DNA from: CAYLZW01 sp964388085
GTDB taxonomy: Bacteria; Myxococcota; UBA727; CAYLZW01
Assembly (NCBI GenBank): GCA_964388085.1
Contig: CAYLZW010000021.1
Span: 1 to 36,861 of the forward strand
Reading direction: 5' to 3'
Length of the DNA: 36,861 nt
The number at the start of each line of letters is the position of its first letter. Position 1 is the first letter of the stretch. The notes beneath the pieces were generated by a model. The model was not told where the DNA came from, did not search any database, and saw nothing but the letters and a program-made list of their open reading frames with translations. The position numbers and the translations under genes are program-made. Positions 1 to 8,613 of this stretch are shown here, piece after piece.

Positions 1-272
1 GCGCGAGCCGCGCGGTGTGCGACGCGGGCTGGGTGCCGAACGACTGGCAGGTCGGCCAGACGGGCAAGGTGGTCGCGCCCGACCTCTACATCGCCGTCGG
101 CATCTCGGGCGCCATTCAGCACGTCGCGGGCATGAAGGGCTCGAAGACGATCGTCGCCATCAACAAGGACGAGGAGGCGCCGATCTTCCAGATCGCCGAC
201 TACGGCCTCGTCGCCGACGCGTTCAAGGCCGTGCCCGAGCTGGTCGAGCAGCTGAAGGCCGCCAAGAGCTGA
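1..272 (+). CDS. etfA: Electron transfer flavoprotein alpha subunit, C-terminal part (5' end outside window)
   Basis: The first 90 codons, open from base 3, encode the C-terminal FAD-binding domain of EtfA. Family hallmarks visible are ASRAVCDAGWVP, QVGQTGKVVAP, LYIAVGISGAIQHVAGM, AINKDEEAPIF and a final ADYGLVADAF segment, which in known ETFs surround the FAD. EtfA pairs with EtfB and carries electrons from acyl-CoA dehydrogenases to a membrane quinone oxidoreductase. The gene normally follows etfB, which should lie just left of the window. The stop is TGA at 270-272 and a GC-rich hairpin follows at 326-360. A CCG-type Fe-S oxidoreductase at 20353-22545 could be its membrane partner (inference). 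Identification is firm; the 5' two thirds cannot be seen. Confidence 0.96.
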   Translation, partial: ASRAVCDAGWVPNDWQVGQTGKVVAPDLYIAVGISGAIQHVAGMKGSKTIVAINKDEEAPIFQIADYGLVADAFKAVPELVEQLKAAKS

Positions 273-325
273 GGCCAAGAGCTGAGCGCGAGCGCTCGCG
301 AGCCGCGAGCCTCGTCGAAGGACGG

Positions 326-360
326 AGAGCCGCACGGCCCCTCGGGGACCTGCGGCTCTT
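326..360 (+). terminator. Hairpin after etfA, possible intrinsic terminator
   Basis: A perfect 9-bp inverted repeat, AGAGCCGCA at 326-334 and TGCGGCTCT at 351-359, encloses a GC-rich loop and is followed by the moderately T-rich CTTCGCCGTTT. It lies 54 bases after the etfA stop and before the next start at 437. The T-tract is weak, so this may be a poor or factor-assisted terminator. Confidence 0.5.
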
Positions 361-436
361 CGCCGTTTCGGTGCGGCCGAGAGCGCCCCGACGTCGACGG
401 CACGCACCTTGGAACAGGGAAGCGGCGGAGGCGAAC

Positions 437-1633
437 ATGACCGCAGCCTTCTCGCGCTTGCCGCGCGTTCCCCTGCTCCTTTGTCTCTGCGCCATCGGCG
501 CAGCGGCCTCCCCGGCACACGCGGAGGCGCGGACGGGCGAGACCGTCGTCGTGGCGGCCGGGGAGATCGTCTACGAGAACCTCTACGCGAGCGGTGGGAC
601 CGTGGCGATCCGCGGCACCGTGCACGGCGACCTCATCGTCGCCGGCGGCAACGTCGTCATCGACGGGCAGGTGCTGGGGGACGTGCTCGCGGCCGGCGGC
701 CAGGTGACCCTGTCCGGCGCCGTCGTGGGGGACGTGCGCGCGGCCGGCGGGCAGGTCTCGCTCCTCGCGCCGGTCGGGGGCGAGGCCGTCATCGCCGCGG
801 GCGACGCGCACCTGGCGGCGCCGGTGTCGGGAGACGTCATGCTCACCGGCGGCAGCGCCGTCGTCACGGCGCCCGTCGAGGGCGCGCTCTACAGCACGGC
901 AGGCGAGACCACCGTGGGCGCGGCCGTCGGCGGTGACGTCGTCGCGCGAGGCGGCCGGCTGCTGCTCGAGGACGGCGCGCGCATCCGCGGCGACGTCCGC
1001 TTCACGGGCCCGGGATCGATCGAGCGCGAGCGAGGCTCGAGCGTGGCGGGGACCGTCCTGCAGCGACGGGCGGAGGTGAGCGAGTCCGGCGCCTTCGCGC
1101 TGCTGTACGGCTGGCTGCAGCTGTTCATGGGCTTGTTCCTGCTCGGCCTCGTGTTCGCGCTCGTGTTCCGCGGCTTCCTGCGGCGCTCGCTCGAGACGCT
1201 GCGGATCCACCCGGGCCTCAGCGTCGTCGCCGGCGCAGCCGCGCTGCTCGGCGTCCCGCTCATCATCGGGCTCGTGTTCTTCCTCGGCGCCTTTGTTGGC
1301 GGCGCGTGGCTCGGCCTCTTCGGGCTGGCCGTCTATGGCATCGCGCTGACGCTTTGCTTTCCGCTCATCGCCGCCTCCCTCGGGCTGGTCGTCGTGCAGC
1401 GCTTCCGGAGCGGCGCCACGGCGGAGTGGTGGCCGATGCTGCTCGGCCTCGTGGTCTTGAGCGCGCTCCTGTTCGTGCCCCTCCTCGGGCCGCTCGTCGC
1501 CCTGGTGACGGTGCTCTTCGGCCTCGGCGCCATCGTGCTCACGCTCATCCCGACGCTGCGCTTCACGAGCACCCCGACGGCGGAGACCGCGCCGCTCCCG
1601 TCGACGTCCGCCTCCATGTCGAGCCGCATCTGA
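437..1633 (+). CDS. Exported beta-helix (bactofilin/polymer-forming-like) protein with C-terminal membrane domain
   Basis: The 398-residue product starts at ATG 437, behind GGAGG at 427-431; the reading frame extends upstream but without signal-peptide character. Residues 1-29 look like a signal peptide ending in SPAHA. Residues about 35-205 hold short repeats with V-x-GD-(L/V)-x-x-AGG spacing (GTVHGDLIVAGG, GQVLGDVLAAGG, GAVVGDVRAAGG), as in the right-handed beta-helix of bactofilins and polymer-forming proteins. From about 219 to 371 there are four or five hydrophobic segments, then a Ser/Thr/Pro tail. The layout, an exported helix followed by membrane segments, is that of uncharacterised 'polymer-forming cytoskeletal' membrane proteins. 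It may form a surface or periplasmic scaffold, but no enzymatic motif is visible. The gene stands alone between etfA and the fibrinogen-domain gene. Confidence 0.8.
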   Translation: MTAAFSRLPRVPLLLCLCAIGAAASPAHAEARTGETVVVAAGEIVYENLYASGGTVAIRGTVHGDLIVAGGNVVIDGQVLGDVLAAGGQVTLSGAVVGDVRAAGGQVSLLAPVGGEAVIAAGDAHLAAPVSGDVMLTGGSAVVTAPVEGALYSTAGETTVGAAVGGDVVARGGRLLLEDGARIRGDVRFTGPGSIERERGSSVAGTVLQRRAEVSESGAFALLYGWLQLFMGLFLLGLVFALVFRGFLRRSLETLRIHPGLSVVAGAAALLGVPLIIGLVFFLGAFVGGAWLGLFGLAVYGIALTLCFPLIAASLGLVVVQRFRSGATAEWWPMLLGLVVLSALLFVPLLGPLVALVTVLFGLGAIVLTLIPTLRFTSTPTAETAPLPSTSASMSSRI

Positions 1634-1681
1634 GCGCGGCCGATCGGAACGGGCGGCGGCCGGCGGTGCTAGCTTGCAGGG

Positions 1682-4399
1682 GTGAAGCGAGCCTCACGCC
1701 AGCGAGACCTCTTGCCTTGGGCATGTCTGACGGCGTGCCTCTCGGCGTGTGCTCCGTTACCCGCCGCCTTCGACTTCCCCTGCGCGCACGACAGTGACTG
1801 CGCCACGAGCGCGGGCTTCGTCTGCGATCTCGAGCAGCAGCGCTGTGTGGCGAGCTTCGCCGATGACGAGCCGGGCAGGCTCGACGGCGGCCGCCAACGG
1901 GACTCCGGCACGCCGCCGTTAGACGCTGGCGAGCCGGACGACGGTGGCGCGAACGACGTCGACGCCGGGGAGGCCGTGGACGCCGGGACGCCGGATCTCG
2001 ACGCGGGAGCGGCGCTCGACGCCGGCGTCGACGACGACGACGCTGGCCCGTCGGACGCCAGCGATCCGGACGCCGGCGTCGACGCGGGGCCTGCGAACCA
2101 GCCGCCGCTGCTCGCGCCCCCGCTCGTGCTCTGCGAGGAGGCGACGCCCTGCACGATCGATCTCGACGCCAGCGACGACGGTCCCGTCGAGGACCTCAGC
2201 GGCGTCGGCTTGACGGCGCCGAGGCGCGGTAGCCTCTCGCCCTTCACGGGGCTGACGGCCGTGTACACGCCGGCGACGGGCGCGTATGGGGAGGACGCCT
2301 TCGAGGTGAGCGTCAGCGACGGTGAGCTGAGCAGCGACCCCGTGCTCGTCCGCGTCAAAGTCGTCAGCCGCCGTAGCTGTGCCCATCTGCTCGTCTCCGG
2401 CGGAGCCAGCGAGAGCGGGCTCTACGATCTGTACCCGGACGGCCCCGCGGGCGGCAGCTTCGACGCGTGGTGCGACATGAAGCGCGCGGGCGGCGGCTGG
2501 ACGCTCGCGCTCAAGGTGGACGGCCGCGAGCAGACGTTCACCTACGCGTCGCCGCTGTGGACGGACACGACGCTGCACAACGGGAACGCGCGCGCCCTCG
2601 ACGACACCGAGGCGAAGCTACGCGCGTTCACGGATCTGCCGCTGGCGCAGATGCTGGTGTTGATGAAGCCGATCGGCGCTCCGTGGAGCGCGGCGCAGAG
2701 CGTGAAGGCGCCGGTGTCGTCGTCGTCGCTGCAGGCGCTGTTCGCGGCCGCCTCCTATGTGCAGACATCGATCGGGCCCGCGGGCTGGTTGAGCCTGCTC
2801 CCGTACAGCACCCTGCAGCCGTACTGTCTGCTCGAGGGGTTCAATGTCGACACCACCACCCAGACCGTGCACGCGCGCGCGCGCATCGGGCTCATCGGCA
2901 ACGAGCAGGTGGACTGTGTGACGCCGGACTCCTTCGTCGGCGTGGGCACCAGCGGCACCATCTGCGCGGCGGCGCCGTGGTCGGCGGGCAACCTGAGCTG
3001 CTCGTTTCCGACCGGTGGCGACCGGTCCACCGCCGCCTTCGCCGCCGTGCTCGTGCGGGGCGATGACTTTCAGGGCCTCGACGCGCGCGCCTCCTGCAGT
3101 GAGCATCTGTTCGCCGGCCGCACTGTCGACGGCACCTACCTCATCGATCCCGATCGCGAAGGGGGCGCGCCGCCCTTCGCCGCCTACTGCGACATGAGCA
3201 CCGACGGCGGCGGCTGGACGCTGCTCATGCGCGTCGCGGGCACCAGCTCGATCCACGTCCTCGACAACGGCGCCGCCGGCAGCGCGCCTTGCCTGCCGGG
3301 CGGCGAAGACTGCAAGGTGGCGACGACGACCATCAGCGAGCTCATCGCCCACGAGGGGACGCAGGTGTTCGCCATCCGTCCCGACGGCGCTTACGTCCCG
3401 TGGTTCTTGCGCGCGGAGGACGACGCCCAACGCTGGCCGACGAACCTCGAGTGTTCGAACCGGCCGGCGCTTCTCGCCGACGCGGCGGAGGCGTGGATCC
3501 TGACCTCGTACCGCAGCGTGGCGGCCGCGGAGCTCGCCCTCGACGGCGACGTGGGCAGCTACACCGCCGCCGGCCACTACTACCCGACGCCCTACGCCTA
3601 CGAGCAGGTGTTCTTTCGCGGCGGCGGCACGGGGCTCCGCTCCGTGGCGAAGTGGAGCGCCGCGCTCTACGCCGACGGGCTGCCGGGATCGCTCTGGGTG
3701 CGATCGAGCGGCTTCGAGCACCTCGGCGTGGCGTCGAGCTGCCTCGAGCACCTCGCGCTAGGGCATGACCAGAGCGGCGTGTACCTGGTGGGCGACGACG
3801 AGGCTGCACCGCTGCGCGTCTACTGCGACATGAAGACGAACGGCGGCGGCTGGACCGTGCTCGCGAGCTACTCCGGCGCCGACAACGAGGCGTCCATTAC
3901 GGTGGGCGGCCCGCGCGCCGACGGCAGCCCCTTCGGCTTCGGGCACATGAACCTCGACGTCGCGAGCAAGCTCCGCGTCCTGGACGGCAGCAGCGAGACC
4001 CTGCTCGTTCGCTCCGGTGGACAATGGCTCACCTTCGCGGCGCCGCTCTTCGACGCGACGCTGGGCGTGGCCAACAGCGAGCTGACCCTTCCCGTCACGC
4101 TCACCACCGACGACGGCACGAGCGCGGCCGCCTTCATCGGCTGGTCGACGTTTGGGATCCTCTACGGCGGAGACTTCGGCGTCAGCATCGCGGCCGCGCC
4201 GGGCTTCGACCATCACGCGTCCTACTACCGGAAGCTGAACGCAAGCTGCGCGAACCAGCTCGTGTACAGCTACTCCGCCGGGGCGGGAGACTACGACGTC
4301 GGCTACGACGCGAGCGTGGCGCTCGGCTCGTGGTCGGCGACCCAGGCTTGCGACATGCCCGAGGGGGGCCGGCTTCGCTTCTACACGGCGGCGCGCTGA
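1682..4399 (+). CDS. Surface lipoprotein with three fibrinogen-like (YCDM...GGGW) modules
   Basis: The 905-residue product starts at GTG 1682. The N-terminus has a lipobox with LSAC (Cys23; LTAC Cys19 is an alternative), so a lipid-anchored envelope protein is expected. Next come a short Cys-rich segment (about 34-55), an Asp/Ala/Gly linker (about 60-138) and an Ig- or cadherin-like domain (about 140-228, with GEDAFEVSVSDGELSS). Three modules then start near residues 231, 470 and 684. Each opens with a Cys (SCAHL, SCSEHL, SCLEHL) and contains WCDMKRAGGGW, YCDMSTDGGGW or YCDMKTNGGGW, the signature of fibrinogen C-terminal-like domains. In eukaryotes such domains bind glycans or proteins; in Myxococcota they occur in many secreted proteins of unknown role. 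Adhesion or ligand binding is an inference. The gene lies 48 bases after the beta-helix gene, and 223 bases before the TSP3 gene. Confidence 0.87.
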   Translation: MKRASRQRDLLPWACLTACLSACAPLPAAFDFPCAHDSDCATSAGFVCDLEQQRCVASFADDEPGRLDGGRQRDSGTPPLDAGEPDDGGANDVDAGEAVDAGTPDLDAGAALDAGVDDDDAGPSDASDPDAGVDAGPANQPPLLAPPLVLCEEATPCTIDLDASDDGPVEDLSGVGLTAPRRGSLSPFTGLTAVYTPATGAYGEDAFEVSVSDGELSSDPVLVRVKVVSRRSCAHLLVSGGASESGLYDLYPDGPAGGSFDAWCDMKRAGGGWTLALKVDGREQTFTYASPLWTDTTLHNGNARALDDTEAKLRAFTDLPLAQMLVLMKPIGAPWSAAQSVKAPVSSSSLQALFAAASYVQTSIGPAGWLSLLPYSTLQPYCLLEGFNVDTTTQTVHARARIGLIGNEQVDCVTPDSFVGVGTSGTICAAAPWSAGNLSCSFPTGGDRSTAAFAAVLVRGDDFQGLDARASCSEHLFAGRTVDGTYLIDPDREGGAPPFAAYCDMSTDGGGWTLLMRVAGTSSIHVLDNGAAGSAPCLPGGEDCKVATTTISELIAHEGTQVFAIRPDGAYVPWFLRAEDDAQRWPTNLECSNRPALLADAAEAWILTSYRSVAAAELALDGDVGSYTAAGHYYPTPYAYEQVFFRGGGTGLRSVAKWSAALYADGLPGSLWVRSSGFEHLGVASSCLEHLALGHDQSGVYLVGDDEAAPLRVYCDMKTNGGGWTVLASYSGADNEASITVGGPRADGSPFGFGHMNLDVASKLRVLDGSSETLLVRSGGQWLTFAAPLFDATLGVANSELTLPVTLTTDDGTSAAAFIGWSTFGILYGGDFGVSIAAAPGFDHHASYYRKLNASCANQLVYSYSAGAGDYDVGYDASVALGSWSATQACDMPEGGRLRFYTAAR

Positions 4400-4622
4400 A
4401 CTTGCTCGCGGTGGCCGGGTGCGCCGTCTGTAGCGCGACGCCACGGTGGTCGGCGTGTGGGGCGAAGCACCCCTGCGACATGGAAGGCCGCGCGACCCGA
4501 GCGCCACACAACGAGCGACGGTGTGGGTGTGCGCCCCGCGCGGGTTCGCTACGCCGAGGCGCCTTTCCCCGTCGGTGGCACACGTGTTGGAGCACGTCCG
4601 CCACCACAGCGGGGGACGAGCA

Positions 4623-7334
4623 ATGTTTGACACGAGGGCGATCCGACGATTCCACGACGACACGGGGCGAGCTGGCAGCGGCCGCGGCGCGGCTTCGCTC
4701 TTCTTTGCGCTCCTTTGCTCGATAGCGATGCTTGCGCCGGCGTCGGCGCTCGCGCAGACCTTTCCGACGGACGCTCAATGGTTTCCGCTCACGCGCGACG
4801 GAGAGCCCATCGTCGACGGAGCGGGGGACGGCAGCGGCGGCCGCAACGTGGTCGGTGACGGCGAGCACCCCGCTGTCTATGTGCAACGCGACGCGGCCTA
4901 TCTCTACTTCCGGCTGCGCTTGCAGGACTCGCCGCTGCAGACGTCGAGCGATCTCATGCCGCACGGCTGGGGTGTCGAGATTGACAGCGACGCCGACCTG
5001 AACACCTACGAGTACCTGATCCTCGTCGACGGCAAAGCGAGCCCCGACGGAGTCTTCCTCCGGCAGAACACGCAGCAGAAGTCTCTCGGCGATCCGAGCG
5101 ACGAGGCGGAGCTCACGCTGGCGAGCTACCCCGCCGCCACGCACGCGCGCGTGGTGGTCGCGCCCTCGAGCATCGGCGGGACGCAGAACTTCTTCATCGA
5201 CTGGGCGATGCCCATGGCCGCCCTCTACGCCGCCGGCCTCACCGACGAGACGCCGATGCGCTTCATCCTCGGCACCTCGAGCAGCAACAACTGTCTGTTC
5301 TCGGATCTCGCCGCGCCGACGGGCAGCAGCACCCTCGGTGACGCCGGCTCCGATCCGACCGAGTGCGACGCCGGCGGCTGCTCCACGTGCGACACCTCCG
5401 ACGCCTGCGGCCCGACGTGCGGCGCCTGCGCCGCGGACGCGCCGCTGTGCATCGCCGGCGTCTGCGCCCAATGCCTGGCGGACACGGAGTGTGCGGCAGG
5501 CGAGACCTGCGTGGCCGGCGCCTGCCTCGATCCGGACGGTGACGACGACGGCGTCGACGACGCGCTCGACAACTGTGCCGGCGTCGACAACCCGGACCAG
5601 GCCGATCAGGACGGCGACGGGCTCGGCGACGCCTGCGACGCGGACGCGGACGGCGACGGCGTCGATGACGGCGTCGACAACTGCCCGGGCGTCGCCAGCG
5701 CCGATGAGACCGACTCGGACGGTGACGGCCAGGGCGACGCCTGCGACGACGACGACGACGGGGACGGCGTGCTCGACGGCGAAGACAACTGTGCGCTGGC
5801 GGCCAACGCGGAGCAGAACGATACGGACGGCGACGGCAGCGGCGATCTCTGCGACGATGATGACGACGACGACGGCGCGCCGGACGAGACGGACAACTGC
5901 CCCGGCGCCGAGAACACGGATCAGCGCGACAGCGACGGCGACGGCCTCGGCGACGCCTGCGACTCCGATGACGACAACGACGGCGTCGATGACGGCGCGG
6001 ACAATTGCGCCACGGTGCCGGACGCCGGCCAGGCGGACAGCGACGGGGACGGCCTCGGCGATGTCTGCGACGCGGACGATGACGGTGACGGCGTGGATGA
6101 CGAGGCGGACAACTGCCTCGGGCTCGCGAACGCCACGCAGGCGGATCTCGACGGCGACGGTGCCGGCGACGCTTGTGACGGCGACGCGGACGGCGACGGC
6201 GTGGACGACGGCGTGGATAACTGCCTCGGCAGCGCGAGCGCGGACCAGACCGACAGCGACGGGGACGGGGCCGGTGATGGGTGTGACGGCGACGACGACG
6301 ACGACGGCGTCGCGGACGGCGCCGACAACTGCGCGCTGGCGGCCAACGCCGCGCAGACGGACCGCGACGGCGACGGCGCCGGTGACGCCTGCGACCTCGA
6401 TGACGACGGGGACGGCGTCGCGGACGGCGCGGACAACTGCCCGAGGCTCGTGAACCCGGAGCAGGTGGATACGGACGGGGACGGCCTCGGCGATGGCTGC
6501 GACTCCGACGACGACGGTGACGGCGTCGACGACGGCGTCGACAACTGTGGCGCGGTGTCGGACAGCTCGCAGGCGGACCTCGACGGTGACGGCGTCGGTG
6601 ACGTCTGTGACGCTGACGACGACGGCGACGGCGTGGATGACGCCTCGGACAACTGCTACGGGCTCGCCAATCCCGCGCAGGCGGACACGGACAGCGACGG
6701 CGCCGGTGACGCTTGCGATGAGGACGACGACGGCGACGGCGTGAACGACAGCAGCGACAACTGCCAAGAGGTCGCGAACGCGGGCCAGCTCGACCTCGAC
6801 GGCGACGGCATCGGCTACGCCTGCGACCCGGACACGGACAACGACACGGTCGACGACATCGACGACAACTGCCTGGAGACGGCGAACCTCGACCAGGCCG
6901 ACAGCGACGGCGACGGCCTCGGTGACGCCTGCGACCAGGACCACGACGGTGACGGCGTGCTCGACGCGGACGACAACTGCTTCGCGACGCCGAACGGCGA
7001 TCAGGCCGATCTCGATGGTGATGGGCTCGGTGACGCCTGCGATGAGGACGCGGACGGGGACGGTGTGCTCGACTCGCTCGACAACTGTGGCGTGGTGGCG
7101 AACGCCGACCAGAGCGACGGCGACGGTGACGGCATCGGTGACGCGTGCGAGCGAGAGGCTCGGGCGGCGACGATCGAGACCATCGACCCGCCGACGGCGC
7201 CGGACGACTGTAGCTGCGACAGCACGAGGACCACGCGCGCTGGCGGCGCCGGGGGGAGCGGGCTGTTCGCGCTCTTGTGGCTGCTCGCCATGGCCCGTCC
7301 TCGCCGGGCGCGCGGCAATGGATCTCGGGTGTAA
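4623..7334 (+). CDS. Secreted protein with 15 thrombospondin type 3 calcium-binding repeats and a MYXO-CTERM-like tail
   Basis: The 903-residue product is called from ATG 4623, preceded by GGGGGACGAG; the frame opens further upstream, but only this start gives a sensible signal peptide, ending SALA before QTF (residue 44). Residues 45-235 form a beta-rich domain resembling carbohydrate-binding or DOMON-like modules (weak call). A Cys-rich stretch follows (about 245-303). Residues about 304-842 hold 15 repeats of roughly 36 residues, each with DxDxDG(V/L)xD loops and a DNC, the pattern of TSP3 repeats, which bind many Ca2+ ions and stiffen the chain. The C-terminus has CSC near 863, a hydrophobic stretch and PRRAR, like the MYXO-CTERM sorting tail, so processing and surface anchoring are likely. 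Binding and spacer roles are inferred. Confidence 0.87.
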   Translation: MFDTRAIRRFHDDTGRAGSGRGAASLFFALLCSIAMLAPASALAQTFPTDAQWFPLTRDGEPIVDGAGDGSGGRNVVGDGEHPAVYVQRDAAYLYFRLRLQDSPLQTSSDLMPHGWGVEIDSDADLNTYEYLILVDGKASPDGVFLRQNTQQKSLGDPSDEAELTLASYPAATHARVVVAPSSIGGTQNFFIDWAMPMAALYAAGLTDETPMRFILGTSSSNNCLFSDLAAPTGSSTLGDAGSDPTECDAGGCSTCDTSDACGPTCGACAADAPLCIAGVCAQCLADTECAAGETCVAGACLDPDGDDDGVDDALDNCAGVDNPDQADQDGDGLGDACDADADGDGVDDGVDNCPGVASADETDSDGDGQGDACDDDDDGDGVLDGEDNCALAANAEQNDTDGDGSGDLCDDDDDDDGAPDETDNCPGAENTDQRDSDGDGLGDACDSDDDNDGVDDGADNCATVPDAGQADSDGDGLGDVCDADDDGDGVDDEADNCLGLANATQADLDGDGAGDACDGDADGDGVDDGVDNCLGSASADQTDSDGDGAGDGCDGDDDDDGVADGADNCALAANAAQTDRDGDGAGDACDLDDDGDGVADGADNCPRLVNPEQVDTDGDGLGDGCDSDDDGDGVDDGVDNCGAVSDSSQADLDGDGVGDVCDADDDGDGVDDASDNCYGLANPAQADTDSDGAGDACDEDDDGDGVNDSSDNCQEVANAGQLDLDGDGIGYACDPDTDNDTVDDIDDNCLETANLDQADSDGDGLGDACDQDHDGDGVLDADDNCFATPNGDQADLDGDGLGDACDEDADGDGVLDSLDNCGVVANADQSDGDGDGIGDACEREARAATIETIDPPTAPDDCSCDSTRTTRAGGAGGSGLFALLWLLAMARPRRARGNGSRV
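5536..7150 (+). repeat. Coding array of 15 TSP3 units (about 108 bp each)
   Basis: The DNA repeats with a period near 108 bp. Each unit encodes an Asp-rich calcium loop pair and ends in a DNC tripeptide; fifteen DNC-containing units can be counted in the translation. Units differ at many third positions and at the residues after DNC (CPGV, CALA, CATV, CLGL and so on), so the array is old and diverged and not a recent amplification. Confidence 0.9.
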
Positions 7335-7380
7335 GGAGTCTCGGGGGTAAGGAGTCTCGGGCCTGGTCTGCCTGCGGCGG

Positions 7381-7412
7381 CACGCGCCCCTTCGGCAACG
7401 GAGGGGCGCGTG
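7381..7412. terminator. Strong hairpin between convergent genes, probable bidirectional terminator
   Basis: CACGCGCCCCT at 7381-7391 and its exact complement AGGGGCGCGTG at 7402-7412 form an 11-bp stem with a 10-base loop. On the + strand it is followed by TCGTTTCGTCTT. It lies in the 100-bp gap between the ends of the TSP3 gene (+) and the small lipoprotein gene (-). The stem is perfect; the T-tract is only moderate. Confidence 0.75.
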
Positions 7413-7434
7413 TCGTTTCGTCTTCGGAGGGCGC

Positions 7435-7833
7435 TCAGGGGGTGTTCAGGGGATCCGGCGCGACGAAGGCGTCGAGCTCCTCGTCGTAGACGAGCCCCTT
7501 GCCAGGCGGCTCGAGGTGCAGATGCCAGCGCTCGCGAAAGCAGGTGCGCCCATGGTGCGGATGTGGGTCTACGTAGGCGTACAGCTCCCGGGAGTCGCGG
7601 GCGGCGCCCTCGTCGTCGATGAAGGCGGCGGCGGGAACGGGCGGATAGCCGTGCGTGTGTCGCTCGCTGATGGCGCAGACGCCACCCCCGAAGGCGAGCG
7701 GCACGCCGTGCTGTCCGACGTAAGGGAAGCGTGAGGGCTCGTGCGGCACGCGCTGCCACTGCACGGGCGCGACGCAGGCGCCGGCTCCGGTCAGCAGCAA
7801 CAGCGCGCTCAGGGCGAGAGGGCGGCGGGGCAT
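7435..7833 (-). CDS. Small His-rich lipoprotein, function unknown
   Basis: The 132-residue product has an N-terminal signal with LTGAGAC (lipobox, Cys20), so it should be a lipid-anchored envelope protein. The mature part carries CAISERHTHGYPP, a DPHPHH cluster, CFRERWHLHL near the end and a final LVYDEELDAFVAPDP. The paired Cys and the His clusters could bind a metal or support a disulfide, which is inference from composition only. I do not recognise a named family. It converges on the TSP3 gene, with the strong hairpin at 7381-7412 between them. It is divergent from the SRPBCC gene, with about 110 bp between their starts, enough for both promoters. Confidence 0.75.
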   Translation of the reverse strand: MPRRPLALSALLLLTGAGACVAPVQWQRVPHEPSRFPYVGQHGVPLAFGGGVCAISERHTHGYPPVPAAAFIDDEGAARDSRELYAYVDPHPHHGRTCFRERWHLHLEPPGKGLVYDEELDAFVAPDPLNTP

Positions 7834-7943
7834 GCGCGACCATAGCGACCTGCCCGGCGGACGGCGTTGGGCGTCTCGCGGCTTGCAGAGAACGCACGTT
7901 CCGGGGCAAGAGAGCAGGGCCCCGGAGGGCGGAGGTGTTCGTG

Positions 7944-8576
7944 GTGAAGAAGATCGGCATCGGCCTCGTGGCTCTCATCGTCGCGCTCTGCGTCGTCATC
8001 GCGCTGCAACCGAGCAGCTATTCCGTGCAGCGCTCGACGACGATCGAGGCGCCGCCCGAGGTGGTGTACGGCATCCTCTCCGACCTGAACCGCTTCGAGA
8101 GCTGGAGCCCCTTCGCGCGCATCGATCCCGCGACGAAGGTCACCGTGACCGGCGCGGCCGGCGAGCCCGGCCAAAAGTACGAGTGGACGGGAAACGACGA
8201 CGTGGGCGCGGGCGAGATGAGCATCACCTCTGTCGAGCCCGGCAAACACGTGAAGGTGGACATGCGCTTCATTCGGCCCTTCGAGAGCACCGCGCGCGTC
8301 ACCTTCTCGGTGGCTCCCGAGGGTGCCGGCAGCAAGGCGACCTGGGGGATGGACGCCGACAACAACTTCATGGGCAAGGCGGTCGGCCTCGTCATGGACA
8401 TGGACAAGATGCTCGGCGCCCAGTTCGACGAGGGCCTCGCGAACCTGAAGCGCATCAGCGAAGCCGACGCGAAGGCCAAGGCAGCCGCCCCGCCGGCCGA
8501 CGCCGCCGGCGACGTCGCTGCGGCCACCGGGGACTTGGGCCCGGCGGCCCCCTCCGAGGCCGCCGTCACGCCCTGA
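7944..8576 (+). CDS. Membrane-anchored SRPBCC (START/polyketide-cyclase fold) protein
   Basis: About 210 residues. Three in-frame GTG codons (7935, 7941, 7944) compete; 7944 is preferred because GGAGG at 7931-7935 sits 8 bases upstream and the protein then begins VKKIGIG. A single N-terminal hydrophobic helix (about 4-22) leads into a domain beginning YSVQRSTTIEAPPEVVYGIL, then LNRFESWSPF and DPATKVTVTG, the standard opening of SRPBCC-family ligand-binding domains. A Lys/Ala/Pro-rich tail follows. Members bind hydrophobic ligands or act as cyclases, but nothing here gives the ligand. The gene ends 37 bases before the next + strand gene and may be cotranscribed with it. Confidence 0.85.
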   Translation: MKKIGIGLVALIVALCVVIALQPSSYSVQRSTTIEAPPEVVYGILSDLNRFESWSPFARIDPATKVTVTGAAGEPGQKYEWTGNDDVGAGEMSITSVEPGKHVKVDMRFIRPFESTARVTFSVAPEGAGSKATWGMDADNNFMGKAVGLVMDMDKMLGAQFDEGLANLKRISEADAKAKAAAPPADAAGDVAAATGDLGPAAPSEAAVTP

Positions 8577-8613
8577 CCTCGGCCGCTGACCCCTCCTCGA
8601 TGGAAAGGACGCC

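Noticed and set aside
4182..6944. 920-codon open frame on the minus strand across the TSP3 gene
   Set aside because: It reads antisense through the repeats and yields Val/Ala/Arg low-complexity sequence. High GC and the biased GAC/GGC codons keep the opposite frame open; the TSP3 protein is clearly the real one.
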